DNA of 64,000 bases, from positions 248,001-312,000 of the forward strand of contig NZ_BMJV01000006.1 of assembly GCF_014643635.1 (NCBI RefSeq). Reading direction: 5' to 3'. This document shows positions 7,135-16,285 of the stretch, piece after piece. The translations under genes and the position numbers were made by a program. Position 1 is the stretch's first letter. Each line of letters begins with the position of its first letter. The notes under the pieces are model-generated. The model was given only the letters and a program-made list of their open reading frames with translations, was not told where the DNA came from and did not search any database. The DNA comes from Salipiger pallidus (GTDB lineage: Bacteria; Pseudomonadota; Alphaproteobacteria; Rhodobacterales; Rhodobacteraceae).

Positions 7135-9371
7135 TCGACCCCGACGAGCCGCTCGAACGGCAGGTGCAGCGGCAGGCGCGGATCATCGACGCGCTGATGC
7201 GCCGGTCCAACCGCCAGCACGAGGTGGGCGGCACCGCTTATGGCGCCTTCCAGTCGGCCATCGCCCTGCAAGGGCAAGTCTGGGCCAAGACCCGCGACCT
7301 CGAACGCACCACCGACGAGCTCCGCCATGCCCGCGACGAGGGCGAGCGCATGCGCAAGAACCTTGCCGATGCGTTGGCGGCGATGGAGGGGGGCGTGGCG
7401 CTGTTCACTGATGGGCGGCTCGAGGTGTGCAACGACATCTTCCTCAAGCTGCTGCCCGACGTGTCCGGCCGGTTGCAGCCCGGCACCGGGATCGAGCAGT
7501 GCTTTGGCGCGCTGTCGGGCAGCCGCCACGTGGTCACCGTCGAGGGCAACGTGGACGCGGCGCTGGCGCAGGCGCGCCGTGGCGGTGTGGGCACATCGGT
7601 GGTGTCGCTGGTGATCGCGCTGACCGGAGACCGCTGGTACCAGATCAACCTTCAGCGCACGAGCGACCGCAACATCGTGCTGCTGCTGACCGAGATCACC
7701 ACCATCGTGCGCCGCAACCGCTCCGAGAAGGAGCACCTGATCGACCGGCAGGCCGACTACCTGCAGGCGGTGTTCGAGAACATGACCTCGGGGGTGTGCA
7801 CCTTTTCGCCCGAGGGGGCGGTGATGATGTACAACCAGCAGTTCCGCATCCTGCTGGGACTGCCCTATACCATGCTGCAGAAGGGCACGGACCTGCACCA
7901 GCTTCTGGATTTCGTCGCCGGTCACAAGGTGATCGTCGATGCGGGCCTGTTCGAGATTGCCCAGTGGCTCGACCGGCTGGACCGGCAGGGGCGGCTGCGG
8001 CGGCGGATGCGTCACGCCACCGGCCGGATGCTCGACCTGCACGCGCACCGGCTGCCCGACGGCGGGGTGATGCTGGAACTCAAGGACGTGACGCTGGAAA
8101 CCCGCGCCACGGAGATGCTGGAAAACCGCGTGGTGGAGCGCACCGAAGAGCTGACCCGCGCCAACGACCAGCTGCGCCAGCAGTTCGACGAGATGGCCCG
8201 CGTCGAAGAGGAACTGCGCCAGGCCAAGGAGAGGGCCGAGGCGGCGGTGTCCTCCAAGACCCGCTTCCTTGCCGCCGCATCGCATGACCTGCTGCAGCCG
8301 GTGAACGCGGCCAAGCTGCTCATCGCCACCCTGCGGGAAAGCACCGAGGGCACCGGGGTCGGCGGCATGGTAGAGCGGCTCGATGGCTCGTTCAGCTCGA
8401 TTGAACAGCTGCTGCATTCGCTGCTGGACATCTCGCGGCTGGACTCCGCGGATCGGGCGCTCACGCCGTCGGACGTGGGCATCGGCAGCCTCATGCGCTC
8501 GGTCCGGGACGACCAGCTGCCGCTGGCGCAGCGCAAGGGGGTGACGCTGGACGTGGTGCCCAGCGGGGCTTTCGTGCGCTCGGACCCGGTGTATCTGCTG
8601 CGCTCGATCCAGAACCTCGTGGTGAACGCGCTGCAATACACCCCCGAGGGCGGGCGCGTGCTGGTGGGCTGCCGCCCGAGGCGTGGCCGGATCGAGCTGC
8701 AGGTCTGGGACACCGGCATCGGCATCTCGCGCAAGGACCAGAAGCGCATCTTCGAGGAATTCGCCCGCGCCGACAATGTGCCGCTTGGCTCCGGGGTGGG
8801 GCTGGGCCTGTCCATCGTCGACCGCACCTGCCGCCACCTCGGCCACAAGGTGCGGGTCCGCTCCAAGCCTGGCGTGGGGTCGGTGTTCTCCATCGAGATG
8901 GAACTGGCCGAGGGCCGCGTGGCCCAGTCCTCCGAGCCAGCCGAGGGCTGCGCCGGCCCGGTGGTGAGCGAGACCGAGATGGACCATATCGTCCTGCTGG
9001 TGGAAAACGACCCCGACGTGCTTTTCGCTTTCACCTCGAAGCTGGAGCAATGGGGCGCCAGCGTGCTGCCCGCCGGCTCGATCACCGAGGCGCTGGGGCA
9101 TGTGCGTGACATCGGCATGGCTCCGGACATCATCCTCGCCGACTACCAGCTTGATGACGGAGAAACCGGCGACCGCGCCATCGCCGCCGTGCGCGAACTG
9201 ACCGGGGTACGGGTGCCCGCGATCATCATCACCGCCGACCGCAGCACAGGCCTTGTGAGCAAGGGCGCGGTCGAGGGGTTCTCGGTGCTCACCAAGCCGG
9301 TGCAGCTGTCGCGCCTGCGCCCGCTCATCGACTGGAAGATCCGGTGGCAATCTCCCGAGGCGGCGGAATGA
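7131..9371 (+). CDS. Hybrid PAS sensor histidine kinase, NahK/FlhS-like
   Basis: 746-residue soluble kinase. Order of domains: N-terminal helical region with a coiled coil (about 1-85), two PAS-like segments (about 85-190 and 210-320; the second begins AVFENMTSGVCTFSPEGAV), then a coiled coil (about 325-375). A HisKA box with H385 (AAASHDLLQPVNAAK), a HATPase domain (NLVVNALQYTPEGG, DTGIGI, GVGLGLSIV) and a C-terminal receiver with D671 (ILADYQLDDGE) follow. No transmembrane segment is evident. The start overlaps the FIST stop, replacing a longer frame that begins inside the FIST gene. PAS-type hybrid kinases of this SHDLLQP class include NahK/ErcS' of Pseudomonas and resemble FlhS of Paracoccus. 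Likely partner: the FIST protein as input and the LuxR-type regulator as output. Confidence 0.9.
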   Translation: MIDPDEPLERQVQRQARIIDALMRRSNRQHEVGGTAYGAFQSAIALQGQVWAKTRDLERTTDELRHARDEGERMRKNLADALAAMEGGVALFTDGRLEVCNDIFLKLLPDVSGRLQPGTGIEQCFGALSGSRHVVTVEGNVDAALAQARRGGVGTSVVSLVIALTGDRWYQINLQRTSDRNIVLLLTEITTIVRRNRSEKEHLIDRQADYLQAVFENMTSGVCTFSPEGAVMMYNQQFRILLGLPYTMLQKGTDLHQLLDFVAGHKVIVDAGLFEIAQWLDRLDRQGRLRRRMRHATGRMLDLHAHRLPDGGVMLELKDVTLETRATEMLENRVVERTEELTRANDQLRQQFDEMARVEEELRQAKERAEAAVSSKTRFLAAASHDLLQPVNAAKLLIATLRESTEGTGVGGMVERLDGSFSSIEQLLHSLLDISRLDSADRALTPSDVGIGSLMRSVRDDQLPLAQRKGVTLDVVPSGAFVRSDPVYLLRSIQNLVVNALQYTPEGGRVLVGCRPRRGRIELQVWDTGIGISRKDQKRIFEEFARADNVPLGSGVGLGLSIVDRTCRHLGHKVRVRSKPGVGSVFSIEMELAEGRVAQSSEPAEGCAGPVVSETEMDHIVLLVENDPDVLFAFTSKLEQWGASVLPAGSITEALGHVRDIGMAPDIILADYQLDDGETGDRAIAAVRELTGVRVPAIIITADRSTGLVSKGAVEGFSVLTKPVQLSRLRPLIDWKIRWQSPEAAE

Positions 9372-9480
9372 AGCGCGTCGTGGCGTCTCTCCGGCAAGGC
9401 CGGGGGACGCCCCCCGGACCCCCGCGTGGTCTTTGCCCCGCGTCGCCCCGGCGTGTCACATAAGAAGCCCTGACCGCAGG

Positions 9481-9564
9481 GCGCAGTACTCGCCCCCGCA
9501 GCAGGGCGCTACGGATGGCCGCACCCGGCGAGGCGCTACCAAACGTCCCTCTGCGGCGCGCTAC
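9481..9564. repeat. Four iteron-like GCGCTAC repeats
   Basis: GCGC(AG)TAC begins at 9481 and GCGCTAC at 9506, 9533 and 9558, a 25-27 bp period, most copies preceded by a CCGCA- or CTGCG-like block. The array lies 67 to 150 bp before the start of the exported protein gene at 9631, a position suited to a multi-site operator. The flank at 9402-9415 is a GGGGGACGCCCCCC hairpin behind the kinase gene. Confidence 0.45.
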
Positions 9565-9630
9565 AGACAAAAGTCGGCAATGACAGCCGCGCTGTCGGGG
9601 GTAGGCTGATCCACAGGGAGGATTTCACAC

Positions 9631-10317
9631 ATGCGCAGGACACTTGTCATTCTCGCGTCGCTCGCCTGCCTGTCGGGCCCGACGCTTGCCGCCACGACCG
9701 ACGCCGGCCAGACCTACGATCTGCTGTTCCGGCAGGGCACGCTCGACAGTGTCGGGACCGACCGCACGCTGACCTACAGCCGCGAGGTCAGCAACACCGC
9801 GAGCGCCGAAGGGACGGAACGGGCGGACAACGACACCGGCACCATCGCGCTCAGCTTCGACGAGGGGGCGGGAGACAGGCCTCTGCAGGCTAACCTGCAG
9901 TTCCTGCAGGATGGCAAGCACCGCAACATGGGCAGCTTTCCGGCCAGTGTCGGCAACCCGATGATCATGGTATTCTATGAAAGTGTCATCCGCGACATGG
10001 CCCAGAGCGCCGGCGGCTCGCCATACTACATCCGCAACCGGGTGAAGGACGCGTTGGTGCAGCCCGCGCAGATCGAAACCGGCACGGCCGAGGTGGACGG
10101 CACCACGGTGGACACCCGCACCGTTACCCTGCGTCCGTTTGAAACCGACCCCAACCGCGACCGCATGGCCGGCTGGGCGGATCTTGAGCTCAGGGTCACC
10201 ATGTCCGAGGCGGTGCCCGGCTGGTACGTCGCGCTGGAGGCCGAAGCGCCTGATGCCGAGGGAGACGGTCCAGTCTACCTGTCGACCATGCGCTTCGACG
10301 GGCTGAGCGCGCAATGA
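9631..10317 (+). CDS. Exported protein of unknown function
   Basis: 228 residues with a clear signal peptide (RRTLVILASLACLSGPTLA, cleavage near residue 20), so the mature protein is periplasmic. The mature part is rich in beta-strand-like segments and has no cysteine pairs or known motif; SPYYIRNRVKDAL and GWADLELRVTMSEAVPGWYV are its most distinctive segments. GGGAGGA (9617-9623) sets the start. It overlaps the next gene by ATGA, so both are probably made together. Its place between the C1 two-component operon and the SoxYZ-like/FlhA genes suggests a role in periplasmic alcohol oxidation, but that is inference only. Confidence 0.82.
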   Translation: MRRTLVILASLACLSGPTLAATTDAGQTYDLLFRQGTLDSVGTDRTLTYSREVSNTASAEGTERADNDTGTIALSFDEGAGDRPLQANLQFLQDGKHRNMGSFPASVGNPMIMVFYESVIRDMAQSAGGSPYYIRNRVKDALVQPAQIETGTAEVDGTTVDTRTVTLRPFETDPNRDRMAGWADLELRVTMSEAVPGWYVALEAEAPDAEGDGPVYLSTMRFDGLSAQ

Positions 10318-10685
10318 TCCGCGTCGCCCTTCTTGCCGGCCTGTTCGCGGGCCTCGTGTCAGGCTTCGTGCCGGGGCCGGCGCTGGCGCAGGACGTGTCG
10401 GACAGGCTCAACGACTACCCGACGGAAAACCGCGCGGACTATGTCTTTGCCTGTATGGCCTCCAACGGCCAGACCCGCGAAGCGCTGCGGCAATGTTCCT
10501 GTTCCATCGACGAGATCGCGTCGATCCTGCCCTTCGAGGCCTACGTGCAGGCGGAAACGGTGCTTTCCATGCGCCTCACCGGGGGGGAGCGCATGGCGGT
10601 CTTCAACAGCGCCGCTGCCGCCAACACCCTTGTTGCGGACCTGCGCCGGGCACAGGCCGAGGCCGAGGTGATCTGTTTCTTCTGA
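10314..10685 (+). CDS. Small exported cysteine-containing protein of unknown function
   Basis: 123 residues with a signal peptide ending near ALAQ (residue 25-26). The mature part has four cysteines: FACMASNG, QCSCSID and the C-terminal VICFF. A disulfide or metal-site role is possible. No family was recognised. It is translationally coupled to the preceding exported protein (ATGA overlap at 10314). Confidence 0.8.
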   Translation: MIRVALLAGLFAGLVSGFVPGPALAQDVSDRLNDYPTENRADYVFACMASNGQTREALRQCSCSIDEIASILPFEAYVQAETVLSMRLTGGERMAVFNSAAAANTLVADLRRAQAEAEVICFF

Positions 10686-10742
10686 AACCTCGCCCGACAG
10701 ACACCAGACTGCGCCGCGCCCCCATCCCGGGCACGGCGCGCC

Positions 10743-10765
10743 CCTTCTTCTCTTCAACAATACGC
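10743..10765. repeat. Dispersed intergenic repeat, copy 3 (diverged)
   Basis: CTTCTTCTCTTCAACAATAC followed by GCCCGCCGGAGG, a variant of the 1877 element in the convergent gap after the gene ending at 10685. Confidence 0.5.
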
Positions 10766-10866
10766 CCGCCGGAGGCGTTCCGACCCCGCGGTCCGGCGCA
10801 AGGGTCAGACACGAGGGGGGGATGCAAGGGCCAGACGCAGAGGTGCGGACGGTCAGCGCCCCTGCA

Positions 10867-11676
10867 TCAGCCCTCGACCTTGGGCAAGGTCTGCTCGAAG
10901 TTGTTCCCATCCGTGTCCCGCGCTTTGACGGTCAGCGCCTCGGTGCCATTGTCGGAATAGACGAAGCGGAAGGCCGGGTTCTCTGAGATCGAGATTCCCC
11001 CCTCCATCGAGAACAGCATCTCATCCCCCTGCCAGACCTCGAGATGGTCGATGAAATGCGCGGGGATCATCAGCTGGGTGATCTGGTCGCGCTGCAATCC
11101 TGAATAGTTGGGATGCCGGATCATGATCTGCGCTTCGCGGCGGGGTGTAGACATCGCGGCAGGAACCTCGTCCCCGAAGAGGCGCAGCTTCATCCGCCCC
11201 ATCTCGGCCAGTGCCGTCTCGGGATCCTTTCCGGCCGGGGCGGAACAGCCCCCTGAGGCCTTCACGAAGGCCCCGTCCATGCGCAGCCCTTCCGGCGTCT
11301 CGGCAATGAAGCGGACGTTGGAATACTGGTTCACCCGCACCCGCAGTTCAAAATCAAGGGGCGCCATTGCAGGGCCGAAGGTGAATTCCCCGGCCACCGG
11401 CGCGGGGTTCTCGTCAATCACAAGGGTGGCGGTCTCGATGGGCGGGGCGTCCGGGGCCTGCACGATGTGGATCGGCACCGTCGCCGCGTCCTCGGCCCGG
11501 TAGGGGGCGTTCAGCGTGAACAGATCGCCTGCGGGGGCTATCTCGGCCTCGCCGACCACGTCGTAACGCAGGTCCTCCCAGGTGGGACCGTCGATCAGCG
11601 GGTTGTCTTGAGCGCCATGCAGCGGCAGCGCAAGGCTGGCGGTCAGTATGGCGGCGGTCAGGATGGTGCGGCCCAT
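10867..11676 (-). CDS. Quinoprotein dehydrogenase-associated SoxYZ-like carrier
   Basis: 269-residue exported fusion of SoxY-like and SoxZ-like domains. Signal peptide: residues 1-22. The SoxY-like part ends in the carrier motif region KASGGCSAPAG, with a cysteine in the position of the SoxY swinging-arm cysteine (SoxY itself has a C-terminal GGCGG). The SoxZ-like part follows (MIRHPNYSGLQRDQ, ISISENPAFRF). This matches the family named for its association with PQQ dehydrogenases. The start at 11676 has GGAGGG just upstream; an ATG 11 codons earlier lacks support. It is divergent from a zinc metallohydrolase (11832) across a palindromic site. The carried group is unknown. Confidence 0.9.
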   Translation of the reverse strand: MGRTILTAAILTASLALPLHGAQDNPLIDGPTWEDLRYDVVGEAEIAPAGDLFTLNAPYRAEDAATVPIHIVQAPDAPPIETATLVIDENPAPVAGEFTFGPAMAPLDFELRVRVNQYSNVRFIAETPEGLRMDGAFVKASGGCSAPAGKDPETALAEMGRMKLRLFGDEVPAAMSTPRREAQIMIRHPNYSGLQRDQITQLMIPAHFIDHLEVWQGDEMLFSMEGGISISENPAFRFVYSDNGTEALTVKARDTDGNNFEQTLPKVEG

Positions 11677-11728
11677 GCTTCCCTCCTTCGATGGACAGGG
11701 CACCATCATGCAACGAAATCGCCCACGG

Positions 11729-11754
11729 CCATACCGAGCACATGGTCGGTATGG
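11729..11754. promoter_or_regulatory. Palindromic operator candidate between divergent genes
   Basis: CCATACCGA, 8 nt, TCGGTATGG: a perfect 9-bp inverted repeat in the 155-bp gap between the SoxYZ-like carrier (leftward) and the metallohydrolase (rightward). The CGGTATG half is also seen upstream of flhA (13549-13555). Inference: binding site for a dimeric regulator acting on both genes. Confidence 0.5.
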
Positions 11755-11831
11755 ATCGCGGGTCGGCGGGGCGCGAGCCTTGGGGGGATGGGGCCGCTCC
11801 CGAGGATGCGCCGGCCCGGAAAGGACCCGCC

Positions 11832-12833
11832 ATGTTTGAAGTCGTCGTTACCCTTTGCGCGCTGTCGGGCGCCCCCTGTCGCGAGGCGCTGGTGCCCGGT
11901 TACGAGACCGCGACCCATTCCGCCTGCGAAGAGGCGCTGGCCACCCACCCGGTCGAGGCCGGCCAGTGCAAGCCGGTCGGCAAGGCGCTGGACGTGACCG
12001 AGATCGCCCCCGGCGTCTTCGTTCATGCCGGTGCCATCGCCGAGCCGGACGCGCAGAACCGGGGGGATGCCACCAACCTGGGTTTCATCATTGGCGGCAA
12101 CGCGGTGGCGGTGATCGACAGCGGCTCGGCGGCGTGGATGGGCGAGGCGCTGTGGCGCGCCATCCGCGCCCGCACGGACCTGCCGGTGGCGTGGGTGATC
12201 CTGACCCACATGCACCCGGACCATGTGCTTGGGGCCTCGGTGTTCGCGGACGCCACTGTGGTCGGCCACGAGGACCTTCCACGCGCGCTGGCGGACCGGG
12301 CGGCGGGATACCTAGACAGTTACGAGCGGCAGATCGGGATGAAGGGCTTCCTCGGGACAGTCCTCCCCACCATCGATGAGTCGGTTGCGGATGCGCGGCA
12401 GATCGACCTTGGCGGGCGGGTTCTGAGCCTCCGGGCATGGCCGGTGGCGCACACGGGCACGGACCTCACGGTGCTGGACGAGTCTACCGGCACGTTCTTT
12501 GCCGGGGACCTGGTGTTTGACGGGCACCTGCCGACGCTCGACGGCTCCCTGCGCGGCTGGCAGCAGGTGTTGTCGGAACTTCAGGGGATGACCGCTGAAC
12601 GCCTCGTGCCCGGCCATGGCGGTCCAGTGCTTGGCATGGCCGAGGCCATCGCGCCTATGCAGCGCTACCTGGATGTGTTGGCGCAGGACACGCTGGCGGC
12701 CATCGACAGCGGAGAAAGGCTGAGCGAGGCCGTGGGCCATGTCGCGGCCCAAGAGGCCAACCAGTGGCACTTGTTCGACGCCTACAACCCGCGCAATGCC
12801 ACCGCCGCCTTCACGGAGCTGGAATGGGAATGA
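11832..12833 (+). CDS. Quinoprotein relay system zinc metallohydrolase
   Basis: 333-residue metallo-beta-lactamase-fold protein. The zinc site is visible as THMHPDHVLG (HxHxDH), the AHTGTD histidine, FFAGDLVFDG (bridging Asp) and VPGHGGPV. It resembles SoxH-related proteins that co-occur with PQQ dehydrogenases and SoxYZ-like carriers (quinoprotein relay type 2). The N-terminal about 55 residues, with cysteines (TLCALSGAPCREAL, SACEEAL, GQCKP), precede the catalytic domain and are unusual. A classical signal peptide is not obvious from this start. GGAAAGGA lies just upstream of 11832. Divergent pairing with the carrier gene suggests it acts on the group bound to that carrier's cysteine (inference). 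Confidence 0.88.
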   Translation: MFEVVVTLCALSGAPCREALVPGYETATHSACEEALATHPVEAGQCKPVGKALDVTEIAPGVFVHAGAIAEPDAQNRGDATNLGFIIGGNAVAVIDSGSAAWMGEALWRAIRARTDLPVAWVILTHMHPDHVLGASVFADATVVGHEDLPRALADRAAGYLDSYERQIGMKGFLGTVLPTIDESVADARQIDLGGRVLSLRAWPVAHTGTDLTVLDESTGTFFAGDLVFDGHLPTLDGSLRGWQQVLSELQGMTAERLVPGHGGPVLGMAEAIAPMQRYLDVLAQDTLAAIDSGERLSEAVGHVAAQEANQWHLFDAYNPRNATAAFTELEWE

Positions 12834-12848
12834 CCCCCGAGGCAGCCC

Positions 12849-13466
12849 TCAGCCCTCGGTCCGAGCGGCCTCGGAAAGGATCTGAGCGATGGAATACAGC
12901 CGCTTTTCTAGCAGGGTCGGGGTTTCGCACAGGTAGGTGATGGTCTTCTGACGGTCGGAGAAGATCCGGCTGTCCCAGTCCAGCTGTTCTTCAATCGCAT
13001 CGACGCGGTCGAAATCCGGCTCGGGCACGTCCATGGCGCTGTCCATCTCGGCCCGCGCCTCGTCGATACGCTTCGAGAGGGCGATCTGGCCAAGCGAGAA
13101 GTCCCCGATCCCGTCGATGATGCGGGTCCGCCGTTTCGACAGCGAATCGAAGACGCGGGCAAAGACCTCGCCCATCACCGCCTCGTCATGGGGGTTGGCG
13201 GCGGCGAACTCGGCCACCGCCGCGCGCGCCTCGTCCAGCGTCACCCGGCGCAGCGCCAGAAGCTGCGACAATTCATCCACGGCAGGCTCTAGCGTGTCCG
13301 GAACCGGGGTTTCGGGCAGGGGTGCGGGCCACATCAGACCGGGCGACAGCCTGTCCACCTTGCGCTGGATGCAGGGCCATTCCGGGTCGGAGAAATCTGC
13401 AGATGCGGCCGGCGTTGCACAAGCGATGACCAATGCAGCCAGCACATGAAATTTATGTTTATACAT
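12849..13466 (-). CDS. Exported protein of unknown function in the C1 cluster
   Basis: 205 residues with a signal peptide ([19 protein letters not shown]). The mature protein starts [20 protein letters not shown] and is mostly helical and charged, with one cysteine near the start (EWPCIQ) and one near the end ([13 protein letters not shown]), possibly disulfide-linked. No known family recognised. It is convergent with the metallohydrolase and divergent from flhA, sharing the flhA upstream region. Confidence 0.82.
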   Translation of the reverse strand: MYKHKFHVLAALVIACATPAASADFSDPEWPCIQRKVDRLSPGLMWPAPLPETPVPDTLEPAVDELSQLLALRRVTLDEARAAVAEFAAANPHDEAVMGEVFARVFDSLSKRRTRIIDGIGDFSLGQIALSKRIDEARAEMDSAMDVPEPDFDRVDAIEEQLDWDSRIFSDRQKTITYLCETPTLLEKRLYSIAQILSEAARTEG

Positions 13467-13522
13467 GCACTTTCCTCCCCTTCATGAGTGTGGAACAGGG
13501 TGCCTGCGGAGTCCACGCCGAG

Positions 13523-13592
13523 GAATACACACCATTGGATGTATTGTTCGGTATGCCGCTGCGCACCCATACTCCGGAGCAAGCGCCGGAGT
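13523..13592 (+). promoter_or_regulatory. flhA upstream region with shared motif and inverted repeat
   Basis: GAATACACACCAT at 13523-13535 matches the site before the response regulator gene (5162). It is followed by CGGTATG (13549) and CTGCGC, then a 7-bp inverted repeat ACTCCGG/CCGGAGT at 13571-13577 and 13586-13592. The block lies 48 to 117 bp before the flhA start, suited to activator binding. Confidence 0.4.
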
Positions 13593-13639
13593 GCGTTATT
13601 GAAACGAACGTACGAGAAAGTACATTGGAGGGAGACTGC

Positions 13640-14766
<1,127 letters not shown>

Positions 14767-14767
<1 letters not shown>

Positions 14768-15591
14768 TGGAAACCGTCTCGGAAAACGCAAGCTTCGGTG
14801 GCGTTCAGGGCGTGTACAAGCACGCCTCCGAGGTGACGGGCTGCGACATGACCTTCGCGGTCTACATGCCGCCGCAGGCCAAGGACGGGCCCGTTCCCGT
14901 CCTGTGGTACCTGTCGGGTCTGACCTGCACCCACGAGAACGCCATGACCAAGGGCGGCTTCCAGGAGCATGCCGCGAAGCATGGCATCGCCATTGTCTTC
15001 CCCGACACGAGCCCGCGCGGCGAAGGTGTGGCCAACGATGACGCCTACGATCTGGGGCAGGGCGCGGGGTTCTACGTGAACGCCAAGCGTGACCCGTGGA
15101 AGCCGCATTTCCAGATGTACGATTACATCACCAAGGAACTGCGCGGCATCGTCGAGGGCATGGATGGCATCGGTGGCAAGCACGGCATCACCGGGCATTC
15201 GATGGGCGGCCACGGCGCGCTGACTATCGCGATGCGCAACCCGGACATGTACGACAGCCTCTCGGCCTTTGCGCCCATCGCCAACCCCACCGGGTCGGAC
15301 TGGGGCCGCAAGCAGTTCAGTGCCTATCTTGGCGATGACGAAGGCTGCTGGGCCGAGCATGATTCCACCCTTCTCATGGAAGAGAAGGGCTGGAAGGGTG
15401 ACCTACTGGTGGACCAGGGGGCAGCTGATCAGTTCCTCGACCTGCTGAAGCCCGAAGCGCTGTCCGCCGCCATTGCCCGGAAACGCCAGCCGGCGACCTT
15501 CCGGATGCAGGACGGCTACGATCATTCGTATTTCTTCGTGCAGAGCTTTGCGGGCGATCACGTCGCCTGGCATGCGGCACGGCTGAAGTGA
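14767..15591 (+). CDS. fghA: S-formylglutathione hydrolase
   Basis: 274-residue alpha/beta hydrolase (esterase D family) that releases formate and glutathione. The nucleophile elbow is GHSMGGHG, the acid is within LLVDQGAADQF and the histidine is in DGYDHSYFF. LSGLTCTHENAMTKGGFQ is the family's oxyanion-hole region. Translation is coupled to flhA (TGATG). A strong hairpin follows the stop. Confidence 0.97.
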
Positions 15592-15600
15592 GAAAAGGTT

Positions 15601-15632
15601 CCGGGCGCTGAAGGCTAACACTCAGCGCCCGG
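15601..15632 (+). terminator. GC-rich stem-loop after fghA
   Basis: CCGGGCGCTGA, 10-nt loop, TCAGCGCCCGG: an 11-bp perfect stem with no U-run. It lies between fghA and cycB, so it may attenuate read-through or protect the flhA-fghA message rather than stop transcription completely. Confidence 0.65.
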
Positions 15633-15716
15633 CACACCACCAGGCCCGAGGCCCCGCAAAAGCGGGCGCAGGGCAGCCGGGGAGGGGGAGACTCCCCGTA
15701 GAGGAGGACATTACAG

Positions 15717-16130
15717 ATGCTCGACAAACTGCTCGCCACGGCCTGCCTGACGGTTCTGACCGCCGGTGTCGCCTTTGCGGACGATCACGGCGACATGGCC
15801 GGCGACCCCGAAAAGGGGGAACGGACGTTCCGCAAGTGCATGGCCTGCCACGCGGTTGGAGAGGACGCCAAGGTCAAGACCGGCCCGGTGCTGAACGGCA
15901 TCGTCGGCAAGGACATCGCGTCGACCGAAGACTTCGATTATTCCGACGCGCTGATGGAGCTCGAGGGGGAATGGACCCCCGAGGCCCTCGCCGGTTTCCT
16001 CGAGAAGCCGCGTGATTATGCCAGCGGGACCAAGATGTCCTTTGCCGGCCTGCGCAAGGAAGACGAGCGCGCCGACGTGATCGCCTACCTGGCGCAATTC
16101 AACGCCGACGGAACCATGGAGGGCATGTAA
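15717..16130 (+). CDS. cycB: Class I cytochrome c, c553i-like
   Basis: 137-residue periplasmic cytochrome. Signal peptide: about residues 1-21 (cut near FAD). A single haem site, KCMACH, and a likely distal Met in TKMSFAGL are visible. It lies directly before xoxF, the order seen for cycB (c553i) in Paracoccus (established knowledge). GAGGAGGA (15701-15708) precedes the start. Probable role: electron acceptor linked to the XoxF system. Confidence 0.9.
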   Translation: MLDKLLATACLTVLTAGVAFADDHGDMAGDPEKGERTFRKCMACHAVGEDAKVKTGPVLNGIVGKDIASTEDFDYSDALMELEGEWTPEALAGFLEKPRDYASGTKMSFAGLRKEDERADVIAYLAQFNADGTMEGM

Positions 16131-16203
16131 GGCATCGCGATCTGAGGAGAGGATTTCCGGACCCGGCGGGAGGAAAAGAGGCGTCGGATCCGAACTGACC
16201 AAC

Positions 16204-16264
16204 GGCACGTGAGCCGCCAGTGGAGGGCGGTGTGCCGGGGGCAAGCCAGGCGGGGAGGCCCGCC
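16204..16264 (+). promoter_or_regulatory. Structured leader before xoxF
   Basis: Two hairpins lie in the 155-bp cycB-xoxF gap. The first is GGCAC..CCGCC/GGCGG..GTGCC at 16204-16236. The second is GGCGGG/CCCGCC with loop GAGG at 16249-16264, 10 bp before the xoxF Shine-Dalgarno region. They may stabilise the xoxF message or modulate its translation. Confidence 0.45.
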
Positions 16265-16285
16265 GTTTATCCAAGGGAGAAGGAA

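Noticed and set aside
7125-9350. 741-codon minus-strand open frame
   Set aside because: Complete shadow of the histidine kinase gene, whose motifs are all on the plus strand.
12849-13466. Cytochrome or haem protein
   Set aside because: Only isolated cysteines and no CxxCH motif.
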